The translations under genes were made by a program, and so were the position numbers. 64,000 nucleotides of DNA from Ornithinimicrobium pratense (lineage in GTDB: Bacteria > Actinomycetota > Actinomycetes > Actinomycetales > Dermatophilaceae), in NCBI RefSeq assembly GCF_008843165.1, contig NZ_CP044427.1, forward strand, positions 1,240,001 to 1,304,000, read 5' to 3'. Each line of letters begins with the position of its first letter. The first letter of the stretch is position 1. Below the pieces are notes generated by a model that worked only from the letters and a program-made list of their open reading frames with translations, made no database searches and was not told where the DNA came from. Shown here in pieces: positions 1 to 11,428 of this stretch.

Positions 1-2376
1 GACGTCATCGCCAAGGCCTTCCCGCACATCCGCGCCAAGGACGCACGCGCGGCCGTCCACGACCTGCCCGAGCTGCGCAGGCAGGGGCTGGACACCCCTC
101 GCATGCAGCAGCTGCTGGAGCTGGTCGAGTCTCTCGACGGGCTGCCCCGGCACATCGCGATGCACCCCTGCGGGGTGATCCTGTCCAACACCTCTCTGCT
201 GGACCGCACCCCGGTGGAGGCCAGCTGGCTGGGCTTCCCGATGAGCCAGTTCGACAAGGACGACGTCGAGGAGATGGGGCTGCTCAAGCTGGACGTGCTC
301 GGCATCCGGATGCAGTCGGCGATGGCGCACGCGGTCCAGGAGATCGAGCGCGTGGACGGGGTCCGGGTCGACCTCGACGACCGTGCCCGGGTGCCGCTGG
401 ACGACCCCGATACCTTCGCCCTGGTCCAGTCCACCCGAACCCTGGGCTGCTTCCAGATCGAGTCCCCCGGGCAGCGTGAGCTGGTCGGCAAGTTCGCCCC
501 CGAGACCTTCGCCGACATCATCATCGACATCTCACTGTTCCGTCCCGGGCCGGTGAAATCGGACATGATCCGGCCGTTCCTGCACGCCCGGCAGGGCTGG
601 GGGGAGCCGGACCATCTGCACCCCAGCCTGGTGCCCTATCTGCAGCAGACCTGCGGGGTGGTCGTCTTCCACGAGCAGGTGCTGCAGATCGTCGCCGAGA
701 CGACCGGGGTGAGCCTGGCCCAGGCCGACGAGGTTCGGCGGGCGATGGGGTCGCCGGCCGGCCAGGAGGAGGTCAAGGTGTGGTGGCACTCGAAGGCCGC
801 AGCCAAGGGCTACCGGCAGGCCGACCTGGACCGGATCTGGCAGGTGCTGGCGGCGTTCGCCTCGTTCGGCTTCTGCAAGGCACACGCGGCCGCGTTCGCG
901 CTGCCCACCTACCAGTCGGCCTGGCTCAAGACCCACCACACCGCAGCCTTCCTCGCCGGGGTGCTCACCCACGACCCCGGCATGTACCCCAAGCGCCTCA
1001 TCCTCGACGAGGCCCGGACCATGGGCGTGCACGTGCTCGGCCTCGACGTCAACCGTTCGGGGGCGAGCTACCGGGTCGAGCGGGTGGACCCGCGGGAGCA
1101 GGGCGGTTTCGGAGAGCCGGGTCCCGGACGAGTTGAGGGTGGACAGGCCACCAGCGCCGTGCCGCCCGGCCGCCTGCGGCGTGTCCCCGACCACGTCGAT
1201 GCGGTGATGACCCGGGTGGAACAGGCCGCCTCCGACTACGGCATCCGGCTGTCGCTGACCGATGTCAAGGGAATCAGCGAGGACGAGGTCGCCCGGCTCG
1301 TCGCCGGCCAGCCCTACGACTCCCTGGCTGACCTGTGGCACCGTGCCCGGCCGAGCCGGCCGATCGCGGAGCGTCTGGTGCTGGCCGGCGGGTTGGATGC
1401 CCTGCACCGGGTGGGCCGGCACCGGCCCGGGGGTGGCCCGGGAGGTGGTGGTCTGCTCACCCGGCGCGACCTGCTCCTGCACGTGCGTGACCTGGACCGG
1501 TGGACCCGGCACGCCACGACCGCCACGGGTCGCAGCCGGACCGGGCGACGCACGCCCGCCCCGGTGCTGGGCGGCACCACCGGCGGTGAGGTCGCCGCCC
1601 GCACCGGCGCCCAGGCGGCCGGTCGGCGCACCTGGCACCAGGCTCCGGCACCAGCCGCGCAGCTCACCCTTGACCTCGGGGACGACCCGGCGCCGCTGAC
1701 CGGCAGCGGATTACCGGAGATGACCCCCTCCGAGCAGCTACGGGCCGAGCTGGAGGTGCTCGGGATGGACGTCAGCGCCCACGTGGTCGCCGGTTTCGGG
1801 CCGATGCTCGCCGAGCTCGGGGTGACCAGGTCCCGCGACCTGCTCTCCTGCCGGGGCGGGGCCGAGGTGCTGATCGCTGGGGCCAAGGTCGCCACCCAGA
1901 CGCCACCGGTGCGCTCTGGCCGGCGGGTGGTCTTCCTGACCCTCGACGACGGGACCGGCCCCGCCGACGCCACCTTCTTCGAGGATGTCCAGGGTCCCTA
2001 CGCCAGCACGATCTTCCACTCCTGGCTCCTCCTCGTCCGCGGCGTCGTTCGTCGCACCGGACCACGAGGGGTGTCCATCCGGGCCACCGCGGCCTGGGAG
2101 CTGGGCGAGCTGGCCCAGACCTGGGAGCGCGGAGGGCTGAGGGCCGCCCACGAGCACCTGCGCCGCAGCGAGGAGCAGGCACGGCTGCTCGCGGAGGAGG
2201 CCGAGTCCGTTGCCCGTCAGGAGGCTGCCTCGACCGGCGCCACCGGTCGGCGGGTGCTGGTGCACGCCTCCGGCTTCCGCCAGTCGCCCTACGCCGACAT
2301 CCGACCCGCTGGTGACACCGTCCAGGAGCCCGGCAGCAAGCTGTGGCACTCCAGCTCCGGGAGCGCGGGATGGTGA
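1..2376 (+). CDS. dnaE2: Error-prone DNA polymerase III alpha subunit DnaE2 (3' part)
   Basis: Reading frame 1 is open from the first base, so the gene begins upstream; about 791 C-terminal residues of a protein usually near 1,100 are visible. The segment HIAMHPCGVILS and the DKDDVEEMGLLKLDVLG block are C-family polymerase palm/finger signatures. An OB-fold-like region (VVFLTLDDGTGPADATFF) lies near the C-terminus. The PHP domain and first catalytic aspartates lie outside the window. DnaE2 performs mutagenic translesion synthesis after DNA damage, usually with a Y-family partner. Here the next gene encodes a Y-family polymerase and overlaps the stop by 7 bp (ATGGTGA), so the two are probably co-translated. 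The region around residues 355-385 is a Gly/Pro-rich insertion. Family assignment is secure; DnaE2 rather than DnaE1 rests on length and context. Confidence 0.93.
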   Translation, partial: DVIAKAFPHIRAKDARAAVHDLPELRRQGLDTPRMQQLLELVESLDGLPRHIAMHPCGVILSNTSLLDRTPVEASWLGFPMSQFDKDDVEEMGLLKLDVLGIRMQSAMAHAVQEIERVDGVRVDLDDRARVPLDDPDTFALVQSTRTLGCFQIESPGQRELVGKFAPETFADIIIDISLFRPGPVKSDMIRPFLHARQGWGEPDHLHPSLVPYLQQTCGVVVFHEQVLQIVAETTGVSLAQADEVRRAMGSPAGQEEVKVWWHSKAAAKGYRQADLDRIWQVLAAFASFGFCKAHAAAFALPTYQSAWLKTHHTAAFLAGVLTHDPGMYPKRLILDEARTMGVHVLGLDVNRSGASYRVERVDPREQGGFGEPGPGRVEGGQATSAVPPGRLRRVPDHVDAVMTRVEQAASDYGIRLSLTDVKGISEDEVARLVAGQPYDSLADLWHRARPSRPIAERLVLAGGLDALHRVGRHRPGGGPGGGGLLTRRDLLLHVRDLDRWTRHATTATGRSRTGRRTPAPVLGGTTGGEVAARTGAQAAGRRTWHQAPAPAAQLTLDLGDDPAPLTGSGLPEMTPSEQLRAELEVLGMDVSAHVVAGFGPMLAELGVTRSRDLLSCRGGAEVLIAGAKVATQTPPVRSGRRVVFLTLDDGTGPADATFFEDVQGPYASTIFHSWLLLVRGVVRRTGPRGVSIRATAAWELGELAQTWERGGLRAAHEHLRRSEEQARLLAEEAESVARQEAASTGATGRRVLVHASGFRQSPYADIRPAGDTVQEPGSKLWHSSSGSAGW

Positions 2377-3578
2377 GGGGCGAGGCGGGTGCTCCTGCGT
2401 CGGACGAGGGTTACATCCTGCACGTCGACATGGACGCCTTCTATGCCGCGGTGTCGCTGCTGGAGCACCCCGATCTGGTCGGGCAGCCGGTGGTGGTGGG
2501 CGGCGGGTGGCGCAGCGTCGTGCTCTGCGCCACCTACGAGGCGCGGGCCTACGGTGTGCGCTCGGGTATGCCGATGGCCACCGCCCGCAGGCTGTGCCCG
2601 CCGGCAGTGGTGGTCCGGCCCGACCACGACGCCTACGCCCGGGTCTCCGAGGGGGTGATGGCCGTCTTCGCGGAGGTCACCCCACAGTTGGAGCCGGTCT
2701 CGATGGAAGAAGCCTTCCTCGACGTCTCTGCCACCGGGCGACAGTGGGGCGGACCGGCCCGGATCGGTCAGTGGATCCGGGACACGGTGGCCGACGAGCA
2801 GGGCATCACCTGCTCCGTCGGGGGCGCCCCCACCAAGGCGATGGCCAAGATCGCCTCCCGGGCGGCCAAGCCGGACGGTATGCGTCTGCTCACCCGCGAC
2901 CAGGTGGTGCCTTTTCTGCACCCGATGCCGGTCAGTGCACTGTGGGGGGTAGGGGAGTCCACCGAGGCCGAGCTGCACCGCCTGGGGCTGCGGACGGTCG
3001 CCCAGCTGGCCCATGTGCCACGGTCCACCTTGAGCCGAGCCTTCGGCGAGCAGACGGCCATGCATCTGCACGCCTTGGCCTGGGGGGTGGACGACTCCCC
3101 GGTGGTGCCCGCGCGTCGGGAGCGCAGCGTCGGCTCCTCCCAGACGATGGCCCACGACGTGGATGACCCCGAGGTGGTTCGTCGCCAGCTGCTCCAGCTC
3201 GCTGAACGGACGGCCAGCCGGATGCGGCATGCGGGGGTGCTGGGCCGCACCGTGGTGCTGACTGTCCGGTTCTCCGACTTCACCACCATCACCCGGTCCC
3301 GCACGATTGCCGTCCCCACCGACGTCACCCGGGATGTGCATGCCACGGCCTGGTCGCTCTACACCGCCCTGGGTCTGCAACGGGCCCGCATTCGGATGCT
3401 CGGGGTGCGGATGGAAGGGATCACCGAGGCCGACGGCACCCTGGTGCAGGGGCGGCTGGACGAGCCGGAGCACGGCTGGCGGGACGCCGAACGGGCGATG
3501 GACCGGGCCGCGGCCAGGTTCGGGCAGGGCGCGGTGCGTCCGGCGAGCCTGCTGCGGGAGCACTCCCGCTCGGCCTAG
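2370..3578 (+). CDS. dinB: Y-family DNA polymerase (DinB/Pol IV type)
   Basis: 402 residues. The palm begins ILHVDMDAFYAAV, followed by the steric region and helix-hairpin-helix segment (LWGVGESTEAELHRLGL) and a little-finger domain. The ATG at 2370 overlaps the dnaE2 stop and has GGGAG about 7 nt upstream; an in-frame GTG at 2343 is a less likely alternative. The second catalytic motif, normally S-x-D-E-x-F/Y-L-D, reads SMEEAFLD, so the first acidic residue is Glu instead of Asp. Position after dnaE2 resembles the ImuB/DnaE2 mutasome, but ImuB is usually upstream and has lost its catalytic acids, whereas most are kept here. I read it as an active or semi-active translesion polymerase working with DnaE2. 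No LexA box was found, because the operon promoter lies outside the window. Confidence 0.9.
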   Translation: MVRGEAGAPASDEGYILHVDMDAFYAAVSLLEHPDLVGQPVVVGGGWRSVVLCATYEARAYGVRSGMPMATARRLCPPAVVVRPDHDAYARVSEGVMAVFAEVTPQLEPVSMEEAFLDVSATGRQWGGPARIGQWIRDTVADEQGITCSVGGAPTKAMAKIASRAAKPDGMRLLTRDQVVPFLHPMPVSALWGVGESTEAELHRLGLRTVAQLAHVPRSTLSRAFGEQTAMHLHALAWGVDDSPVVPARRERSVGSSQTMAHDVDDPEVVRRQLLQLAERTASRMRHAGVLGRTVVLTVRFSDFTTITRSRTIAVPTDVTRDVHATAWSLYTALGLQRARIRMLGVRMEGITEADGTLVQGRLDEPEHGWRDAERAMDRAAARFGQGAVRPASLLREHSRSA

Positions 3579-3714
3579 GGTGACTTCCGTGCCGTGCTGG
3601 GTCCCGCCCCCGGGGAACTCCGGCTAGTGCTTCGTGCGTTCACCGCATATCCTGGACCAAAGACTTCGACGTCGGTGAGCACCGATGTGCGGCCGACTCA
3701 CACCGGAGGTGACA

Positions 3715-4143
3715 ATGCCGCTCTCCGAGCACGAGCAGCGCGTCCTGCAGCAGATGGAGCAGGCGCTCTACGCTGAGGACCCTCGCCTGGCGAGCCAGCT
3801 CCAACGCACCGCTGCCGCCCGCACCTCCACGGGACTGGACCGCCGCCGCCTGGCGCTCGGTGTCCTGGGCGCTCTTGTCGGCCTGGCCCTGGTGGTCGTC
3901 GGCGTGGTGACCCAACTGTTGTGGCTGAGCATTATCGGTTTCCTGGCGATGGTGCTGGGCGGTGCCTGGGCCGCCACCCCCGTCCGTGGCGGTGGACTGG
4001 GCGTCGTCCAGGAGGACGGCTCGGTCCGCGTCCAGGCGGGCCCCTCCGCCAAGCCCGGCCAGCAGGGCAAGGCCAAGCCGGGCGGCAGTTTCATGAGCCG
4101 CATGGAGCAGCAGTGGGACAAGCGCAAGGAGCAGGGTCCCTGA
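3715..4143 (+). CDS. DUF3040 family membrane protein
   Basis: 142 residues. The N-terminus MPLSEHEQRVLQQMEQALYAEDP is the hallmark of DUF3040, followed by two membrane segments (about residues 46-62 and 67-83) and a basic Gly/Lys-rich tail. The ATG at 3715 has a near-perfect ribosome site (GGAGGTGA, 4 nt upstream); an in-frame ATG at 3685 lacks one. The function of DUF3040 is unknown. In many actinobacteria it lies between dinB and mraZ at the head of the division cluster. Here it follows dinB, but the next genes are small convergent membrane and zinc proteins, so the dcw cluster is not attached. Confidence 0.88.
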   Translation: MPLSEHEQRVLQQMEQALYAEDPRLASQLQRTAAARTSTGLDRRRLALGVLGALVGLALVVVGVVTQLLWLSIIGFLAMVLGGAWAATPVRGGGLGVVQEDGSVRVQAGPSAKPGQQGKAKPGGSFMSRMEQQWDKRKEQGP

Positions 4144-4241
4144 CGGACCCGGCGGGGCGGACCTGAGGCCCGCCTGAGGGTCAGGGCCGAGCCGGTCCTG
4201 GTGGGCCCGGCGCGAGGGCGGCGCGGTCGGGACACAGCCCG

Positions 4242-4724
4242 TCAGGTCAGAAAGACAACTGTCACGACGAAGACGGCGATGATGGTGAACGCGGTGCCCA
4301 GCTCGATGAGGATATTGGTGCCCACCGCGCGCAAGGCGTGTCCCGTCGCCCGCCAGGCCTCCCGCACGTCCCGGGTGCGCGCCAGCGAGGTCAGCAGGAT
4401 CCCGACCGGGAAGCCGACGAACAGACCCACGACGGGGATGACGAACATCCCCGCGACGGCGCAGGCCAGCCCCACCAGCAGCGTCGAGGTGCGCACGCCT
4501 GCTTGCTTCAGCCGCTTGCCCGGGACCGCCCACTGCAGCACCACCCCCGCGACGTAGATCGCGACCGTCACCAGGAGCAGCACCCAGCCGATCGTCGAGC
4601 GGGCGTCCAGGGCCCAGACCAGCACGCCGACCACCACCAGCAGCAGCCCCGGCAGCACCGGGAAGACGATGCCCACGAGCCCGACAAGCATGAGCAGCAG
4701 GGCGATGATCTCCAGCACTGACAT
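4242..4724 (-). CDS. DUF456 family membrane protein
   Basis: 160 residues, almost entirely hydrophobic, with four or more membrane segments beginning MSVLEIIALLLMLVGLVG and the Gly/Pro-rich turn FPVLPGLLL typical of DUF456. The function is unknown. I chose the ATG at 4724 because a GAGAAT box sits 6 nt upstream, matching the leaderless pattern seen through the window; the longer reading frame upstream runs through the terminator hairpin and is Arg/Pro-rich, so it is probably not coding. The gene ends facing the DUF3040 gene about 100 bp away. Confidence 0.82.
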   Translation of the reverse strand: MSVLEIIALLLMLVGLVGIVFPVLPGLLLVVVGVLVWALDARSTIGWVLLLVTVAIYVAGVVLQWAVPGKRLKQAGVRTSTLLVGLACAVAGMFVIPVVGLFVGFPVGILLTSLARTRDVREAWRATGHALRAVGTNILIELGTAFTIIAVFVVTVVFLT

Positions 4725-4730
4725 GGCGCG

Positions 4731-4736
4731 ATTCTC
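4731..4736 (-). promoter_or_regulatory. Leaderless -10 box of the DUF456 gene
   Basis: GAGAAT on the minus strand, 6 nt before the ATG at 4724. It fits the nAnnnT box plus 6-7 nt spacing found at many genes here. Confidence 0.45.
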
Positions 4737-4747
4737 ACATGGGCACG

Positions 4748-4813
4748 GCGGCTCCTGCCGAACACGACGACGCCCGCCCACACCGGGGTGTGGACGGGCG
4801 CAGCAGGAGCCGC
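4748..4813 (-). terminator. Nested stem-loop terminator after the DUF7455 gene
   Basis: Outer arms GCGGCTCCTGC (4748-4758) and GCAGGAGCCGC (4803-4813) pair perfectly. Inside, a 14-bp stem (4771-4784 with 4787-4800) pairs fully on the minus strand if one G-U pair is allowed, while the plus-strand RNA would have a C-A mismatch. This favours a minus-strand terminator, which fits its place 12 nt after the DUF7455 stop. There is no U-tract, as is usual in high-GC actinobacteria. Confidence 0.7.
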
Positions 4814-4825
4814 GGAGACTCCGGG

Positions 4826-5041
4826 TCAGATCGTGGAACTCTCCTCGGCATGCAGCTTGTGCGTCTCGTCGAGAATGTCGATGTCCTGCATGTCGCGCAG
4901 CTTGTCGAGGTGCGCGCGCCCGTGATGGGCGCAGAAGTGCAGCTCGAGGCCATCGGACAGGCGGGCGCGGACGTAAGCCTGGGCGCCACAACGGTCGCAG
5001 CGGTCGGCGGTGGTCAGCTCGGGGGTCAGCGTGCTGTTCAC
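4826..5041 (-). CDS. DUF7455 small zinc-ribbon-like protein
   Basis: 71 residues, starting VNSTLTPELTTADRC. It carries CDRCGAQAYVRA followed by FCAHHGRAH, a C-x2-C ... C-x2-H arrangement likely to bind one zinc ion, and an acidic C-terminus. This small protein is conserved across actinobacteria and its function is unknown. The GTG at 5041 is chosen because GAGGAGA lies about 7 nt upstream; longer in-frame starts lack a ribosome site. The gene is divergent from the ParE-type topoisomerase gene, as in many relatives. Confidence 0.86.
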   Translation of the reverse strand: MNSTLTPELTTADRCDRCGAQAYVRARLSDGLELHFCAHHGRAHLDKLRDMQDIDILDETHKLHAEESSTI

Positions 5042-5223
5042 GAACTGTCTCCTCTCTCCTGCAGCGGCACCCAGGGCGGGGACCGATGCTTCACAGTCAA
5101 GCACGTCAACGCCGCCACGCCCGGTCTTTGTGCCCCCGCCCCAGGGTGTTTCGCTGTCCGCGTAAGTCTGCCATCGGCAGGACCGCCCCGACGCGCCTCC
5201 GTCCGCCTGTCAGACCCCCACGT

Positions 5224-5229
5224 TAGCCT
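5224..5229 (+). promoter_or_regulatory. Leaderless -10 box of the parE-type gene
   Basis: TAGCCT followed by 7 nt and then the GTG at 5237. No ribosome site precedes this GTG, so transcription probably starts at the start codon. Confidence 0.6.
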
Positions 5230-5236
5230 GCCCGAC

Positions 5237-7339
5237 GTGAAGACACAGGACTACTCCGCTCGCCATCTGCAGGTCCTCGAGGGCCTGGAGGCGGTGCGCA
5301 AGCGCCCGGGGATGTATGTCGGGTCCACCGACGAACGCGGCCTGATGCACTGCCTGTGGGAGATCATCGACAACGCCGTCGACGAGGCCCTGGGCGGGCA
5401 CGGTGACCGGATCGAGATCGTGCTGCACCCCGACGGGTCGGTCGAGATCCGTGACCGGGCCCGCGGCATACCGGTCGACATCGAGCCGCGCACCGGCCTC
5501 AGCGGCGTCGAGGTCGTCTTCACCAAGCTGCACGCCGGCGGCAAGTTCGGCGGCGGGTCCTACGCCGCGTCCGGTGGTCTGCACGGCGTGGGTGCCTCGG
5601 TGGTCAACGCGCTCTCCGCCAGGCTGGACGTCGAGGTGGACCGGGCGGGGAAGACCTACGGCATGAGCTTCCGCCGGGGCGAGCCGGGCATCTTCGACGA
5701 CGGCCGTAAGGAGCCCTCGCCCGACGCGCCGTTCACACCCTTTGAGAAGAGCAGCGATCTTGCGGTCGTGGGCAAGGCGCGACGCGGTGTCACCGGCACC
5801 CGGGTGCGCTACTGGGCCGACCCGCAGATCTTCCTCAAGGCCGCGCAGTTCAGTTACGACGATCTAGTCATGCGGGCCCGCCAGACCGCCTTCCTGGTGC
5901 CCGGCCTGATCATGGTCATCCGCGACGAGCGTGGCCTGCCCGGCACCCCGGCCGAGGACGGTCCGCACGAGGAGACCTTCGCCTACACCGGCGGGATTGC
6001 CGAGTATGCCGAGTACCTCGCCCGGGACCAGCCGGTCACCGACGTCTGGCGGCTGCAGGGCTCGGGCCGGTTCACCGAGACCGTGCCGGTCCTCGACGAC
6101 CGTGGCCACATGGTCTCCCAGGAGGTCGAGCGCGAGTGCGAGGTGGACGTCGCGGTCCGGTGGGGGACCGGCTACGACACCACGGTGCGCAGCTTCGTCA
6201 ACATCATCGCCACGCCCAAGGGTGGCACGCACCTCGCCGGCTTCGACCAGGCGCTGATGAAGGTCTTCCGCAAGCAGCTGGAGGTCAGCTCCCGCAAGCT
6301 CAAGGTCGGCAACGACAAGGTCGACAAGGACGACATCACGGCCGGGCTGACCGCGGTCGTCACCGTGCGGCTGGCCGAGCCTCAGTTCGAGGGCCAGACC
6401 AAGGAGGTGCTCGGCACCAGCGCCGTGCGCGCGATCGTCTCCCGGGTCGTGGAGCAGGGGCTGACCGAGCGGCTGACCAGCACCCACCGGGGGGACAAGG
6501 CCCAGGCCTCGCTCCTGCTGGAGAAGGTGGTGGCGGAGATGAAGTCGCGCATCTCGGCCCGGCTGCACAAGGAGACCCAGCGCCGCAAGAACGCCCTGGA
6601 GTCCTCCTCGCTGCCGCCCAAGCTGGCCGACTGCCGGACCAACGACACCGAGCGCAGCGAGCTCTTCATCGTCGAGGGGGACAGTGCCCTCGGCACCGCC
6701 AAGCTCGCCCGCAACAGCGACCACCAGGCGCTGCTCCCGATCCGGGGCAAGATCCTCAACGTCCAGAAGGCCTCGGTGCAGGACATGCTGTCCAACGCCG
6801 AGTGTGCGGCCATCATCCAGGTGATCGGCGCCGGCTCGGGCCGGTCCTTCGACCCGGACGTGGTCCGCTACGGCAAGGTCATCATCATGACCGACGCCGA
6901 CGTCGACGGTGCCCACATCCGGACCCTGCTTCTCACACTCTTCTTCCGCTATATGCGCCCGCTCGTCGAAGCCGGCCGGGTGTATGCCGCGATGCCCCCA
7001 CTGCACCGGATCGAGGTCATGGGGGGCCGGGCCGGGCGCGAGTACATCTACACCTACACCGAGGCCGAGATGCGCAAGAAGCTCGGCGAGATGGCGAAGA
7101 AGGGCCGGACCGTCAAGCAGCCGATGCAGCGTTACAAGGGCCTGGGCGAGATGGACGCCGACCAGCTGGCCGAGACCACGATGGACCCCCGCCACCGCAC
7201 CCTGCGCCGGATCACGCTGGCCGACGCGGCCCGTGCCGACGAGGTCTTCGAGCTGCTCATGGGCTCCTCGGTGGCCCCGCGCAAGGACTTCATCGTCGGG
7301 TCGGCGCACGAGCTGGACCGGGATCGTATCGACGCGTGA
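5237..7339 (+). CDS. parE: DNA topoisomerase IV / gyrase-type subunit B
   Basis: 700 residues. Order: GHKL ATPase domain (YSARHLQVLEGLEAVRKRPGM, then EIIDNAVDEAL, then GGLHGVGASVVNALS), transducer, TOPRIM domain (EGDSALG, then MTDADVDGAHIRTLLL) and C-terminal QRYKGLGEMD. It hydrolyses ATP to drive strand passage with a ParC/GyrA partner, which is not in this window. The gyrB of actinobacteria usually lies near dnaA and recF, so the isolated position supports ParE. The ATP-site loop, usually DNGRGIP, reads DRARGIP: the key Asp and Arg-Gly are kept but the middle pair is changed. The GTG at 5237 is preferred because the upstream frame is low-complexity and a TAGCCT box sits 7 nt before it. Confidence 0.92.
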   Translation: MKTQDYSARHLQVLEGLEAVRKRPGMYVGSTDERGLMHCLWEIIDNAVDEALGGHGDRIEIVLHPDGSVEIRDRARGIPVDIEPRTGLSGVEVVFTKLHAGGKFGGGSYAASGGLHGVGASVVNALSARLDVEVDRAGKTYGMSFRRGEPGIFDDGRKEPSPDAPFTPFEKSSDLAVVGKARRGVTGTRVRYWADPQIFLKAAQFSYDDLVMRARQTAFLVPGLIMVIRDERGLPGTPAEDGPHEETFAYTGGIAEYAEYLARDQPVTDVWRLQGSGRFTETVPVLDDRGHMVSQEVERECEVDVAVRWGTGYDTTVRSFVNIIATPKGGTHLAGFDQALMKVFRKQLEVSSRKLKVGNDKVDKDDITAGLTAVVTVRLAEPQFEGQTKEVLGTSAVRAIVSRVVEQGLTERLTSTHRGDKAQASLLLEKVVAEMKSRISARLHKETQRRKNALESSSLPPKLADCRTNDTERSELFIVEGDSALGTAKLARNSDHQALLPIRGKILNVQKASVQDMLSNAECAAIIQVIGAGSGRSFDPDVVRYGKVIIMTDADVDGAHIRTLLLTLFFRYMRPLVEAGRVYAAMPPLHRIEVMGGRAGREYIYTYTEAEMRKKLGEMAKKGRTVKQPMQRYKGLGEMDADQLAETTMDPRHRTLRRITLADAARADEVFELLMGSSVAPRKDFIVGSAHELDRDRIDA

Positions 7340-7366
7340 GTGTCGCCAGGGACTGCTCGACTCCGG

Positions 7367-7372
7367 TAGACT
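7367..7372 (+). promoter_or_regulatory. -10 box of the first DEAD-box helicase gene
   Basis: TAGACT, with the transcript expected to start near 7379, giving a leader of about 158 nt before the ATG at 7537. The same hexamer occurs at the equivalent place ahead of the second helicase gene (50395-50400, minus strand). Confidence 0.55.
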
Positions 7373-7380
7373 AGGGTTGC

Positions 7381-7400
7381 GCGCCCGGGCTCCCGGGCGC
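7381..7400 (+). promoter_or_regulatory. 5'-terminal hairpin in helicase leader
   Basis: GCGCCCGGG (7381-7389) pairs with CCCGGGCGC (7392-7400). The stem begins at or within a few bases of the predicted transcript end, a place where hairpins protect mRNA from 5'-end-dependent decay. A matching stem occurs in the leader of the second helicase. Confidence 0.5.
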
Positions 7401-7436
7401 CTCTGACGCCCCGGGACGATCCGTTCCCGGAGGCCC

Positions 7437-7514
7437 ATGCGGGTGCCGCAGATGCACCTGGAGGTCGGTCCGGTCACGCCCACAGCGGCGTCGAGGCGAG
7501 AACCACCTCGATGA
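7437..7514 (+). CDS. Upstream ORF in helicase leader (25 codons)
   Basis: The frame starts MRVPQMHLEVGP and ends SRREPPR before TGA at 7512-7514. It has GGAGG 3 nt ahead of its ATG, a better ribosome site than the helicase start itself. It stops 22 nt before the helicase ATG. A leader peptide here could couple helicase translation to ribosome progress. A comparable 30-codon frame occurs in the second helicase leader. Not recognised as a known family. Confidence 0.4.
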   Translation: MRVPQMHLEVGPVTPTAASRREPPR

Positions 7515-7536
7515 AACCGAAGTGAGTGAGCCAATC

Positions 7537-11414
<3,878 letters not shown>

Positions 11415-11428
11415 GCCAGGGGCGCGAG

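Noticed and set aside
2370..3578. ImuB (inactive Y-family accessory of DnaE2)
   Set aside because: Most catalytic acids are present and the gene lies downstream rather than upstream of dnaE2, so a DinB-type polymerase is the better call.
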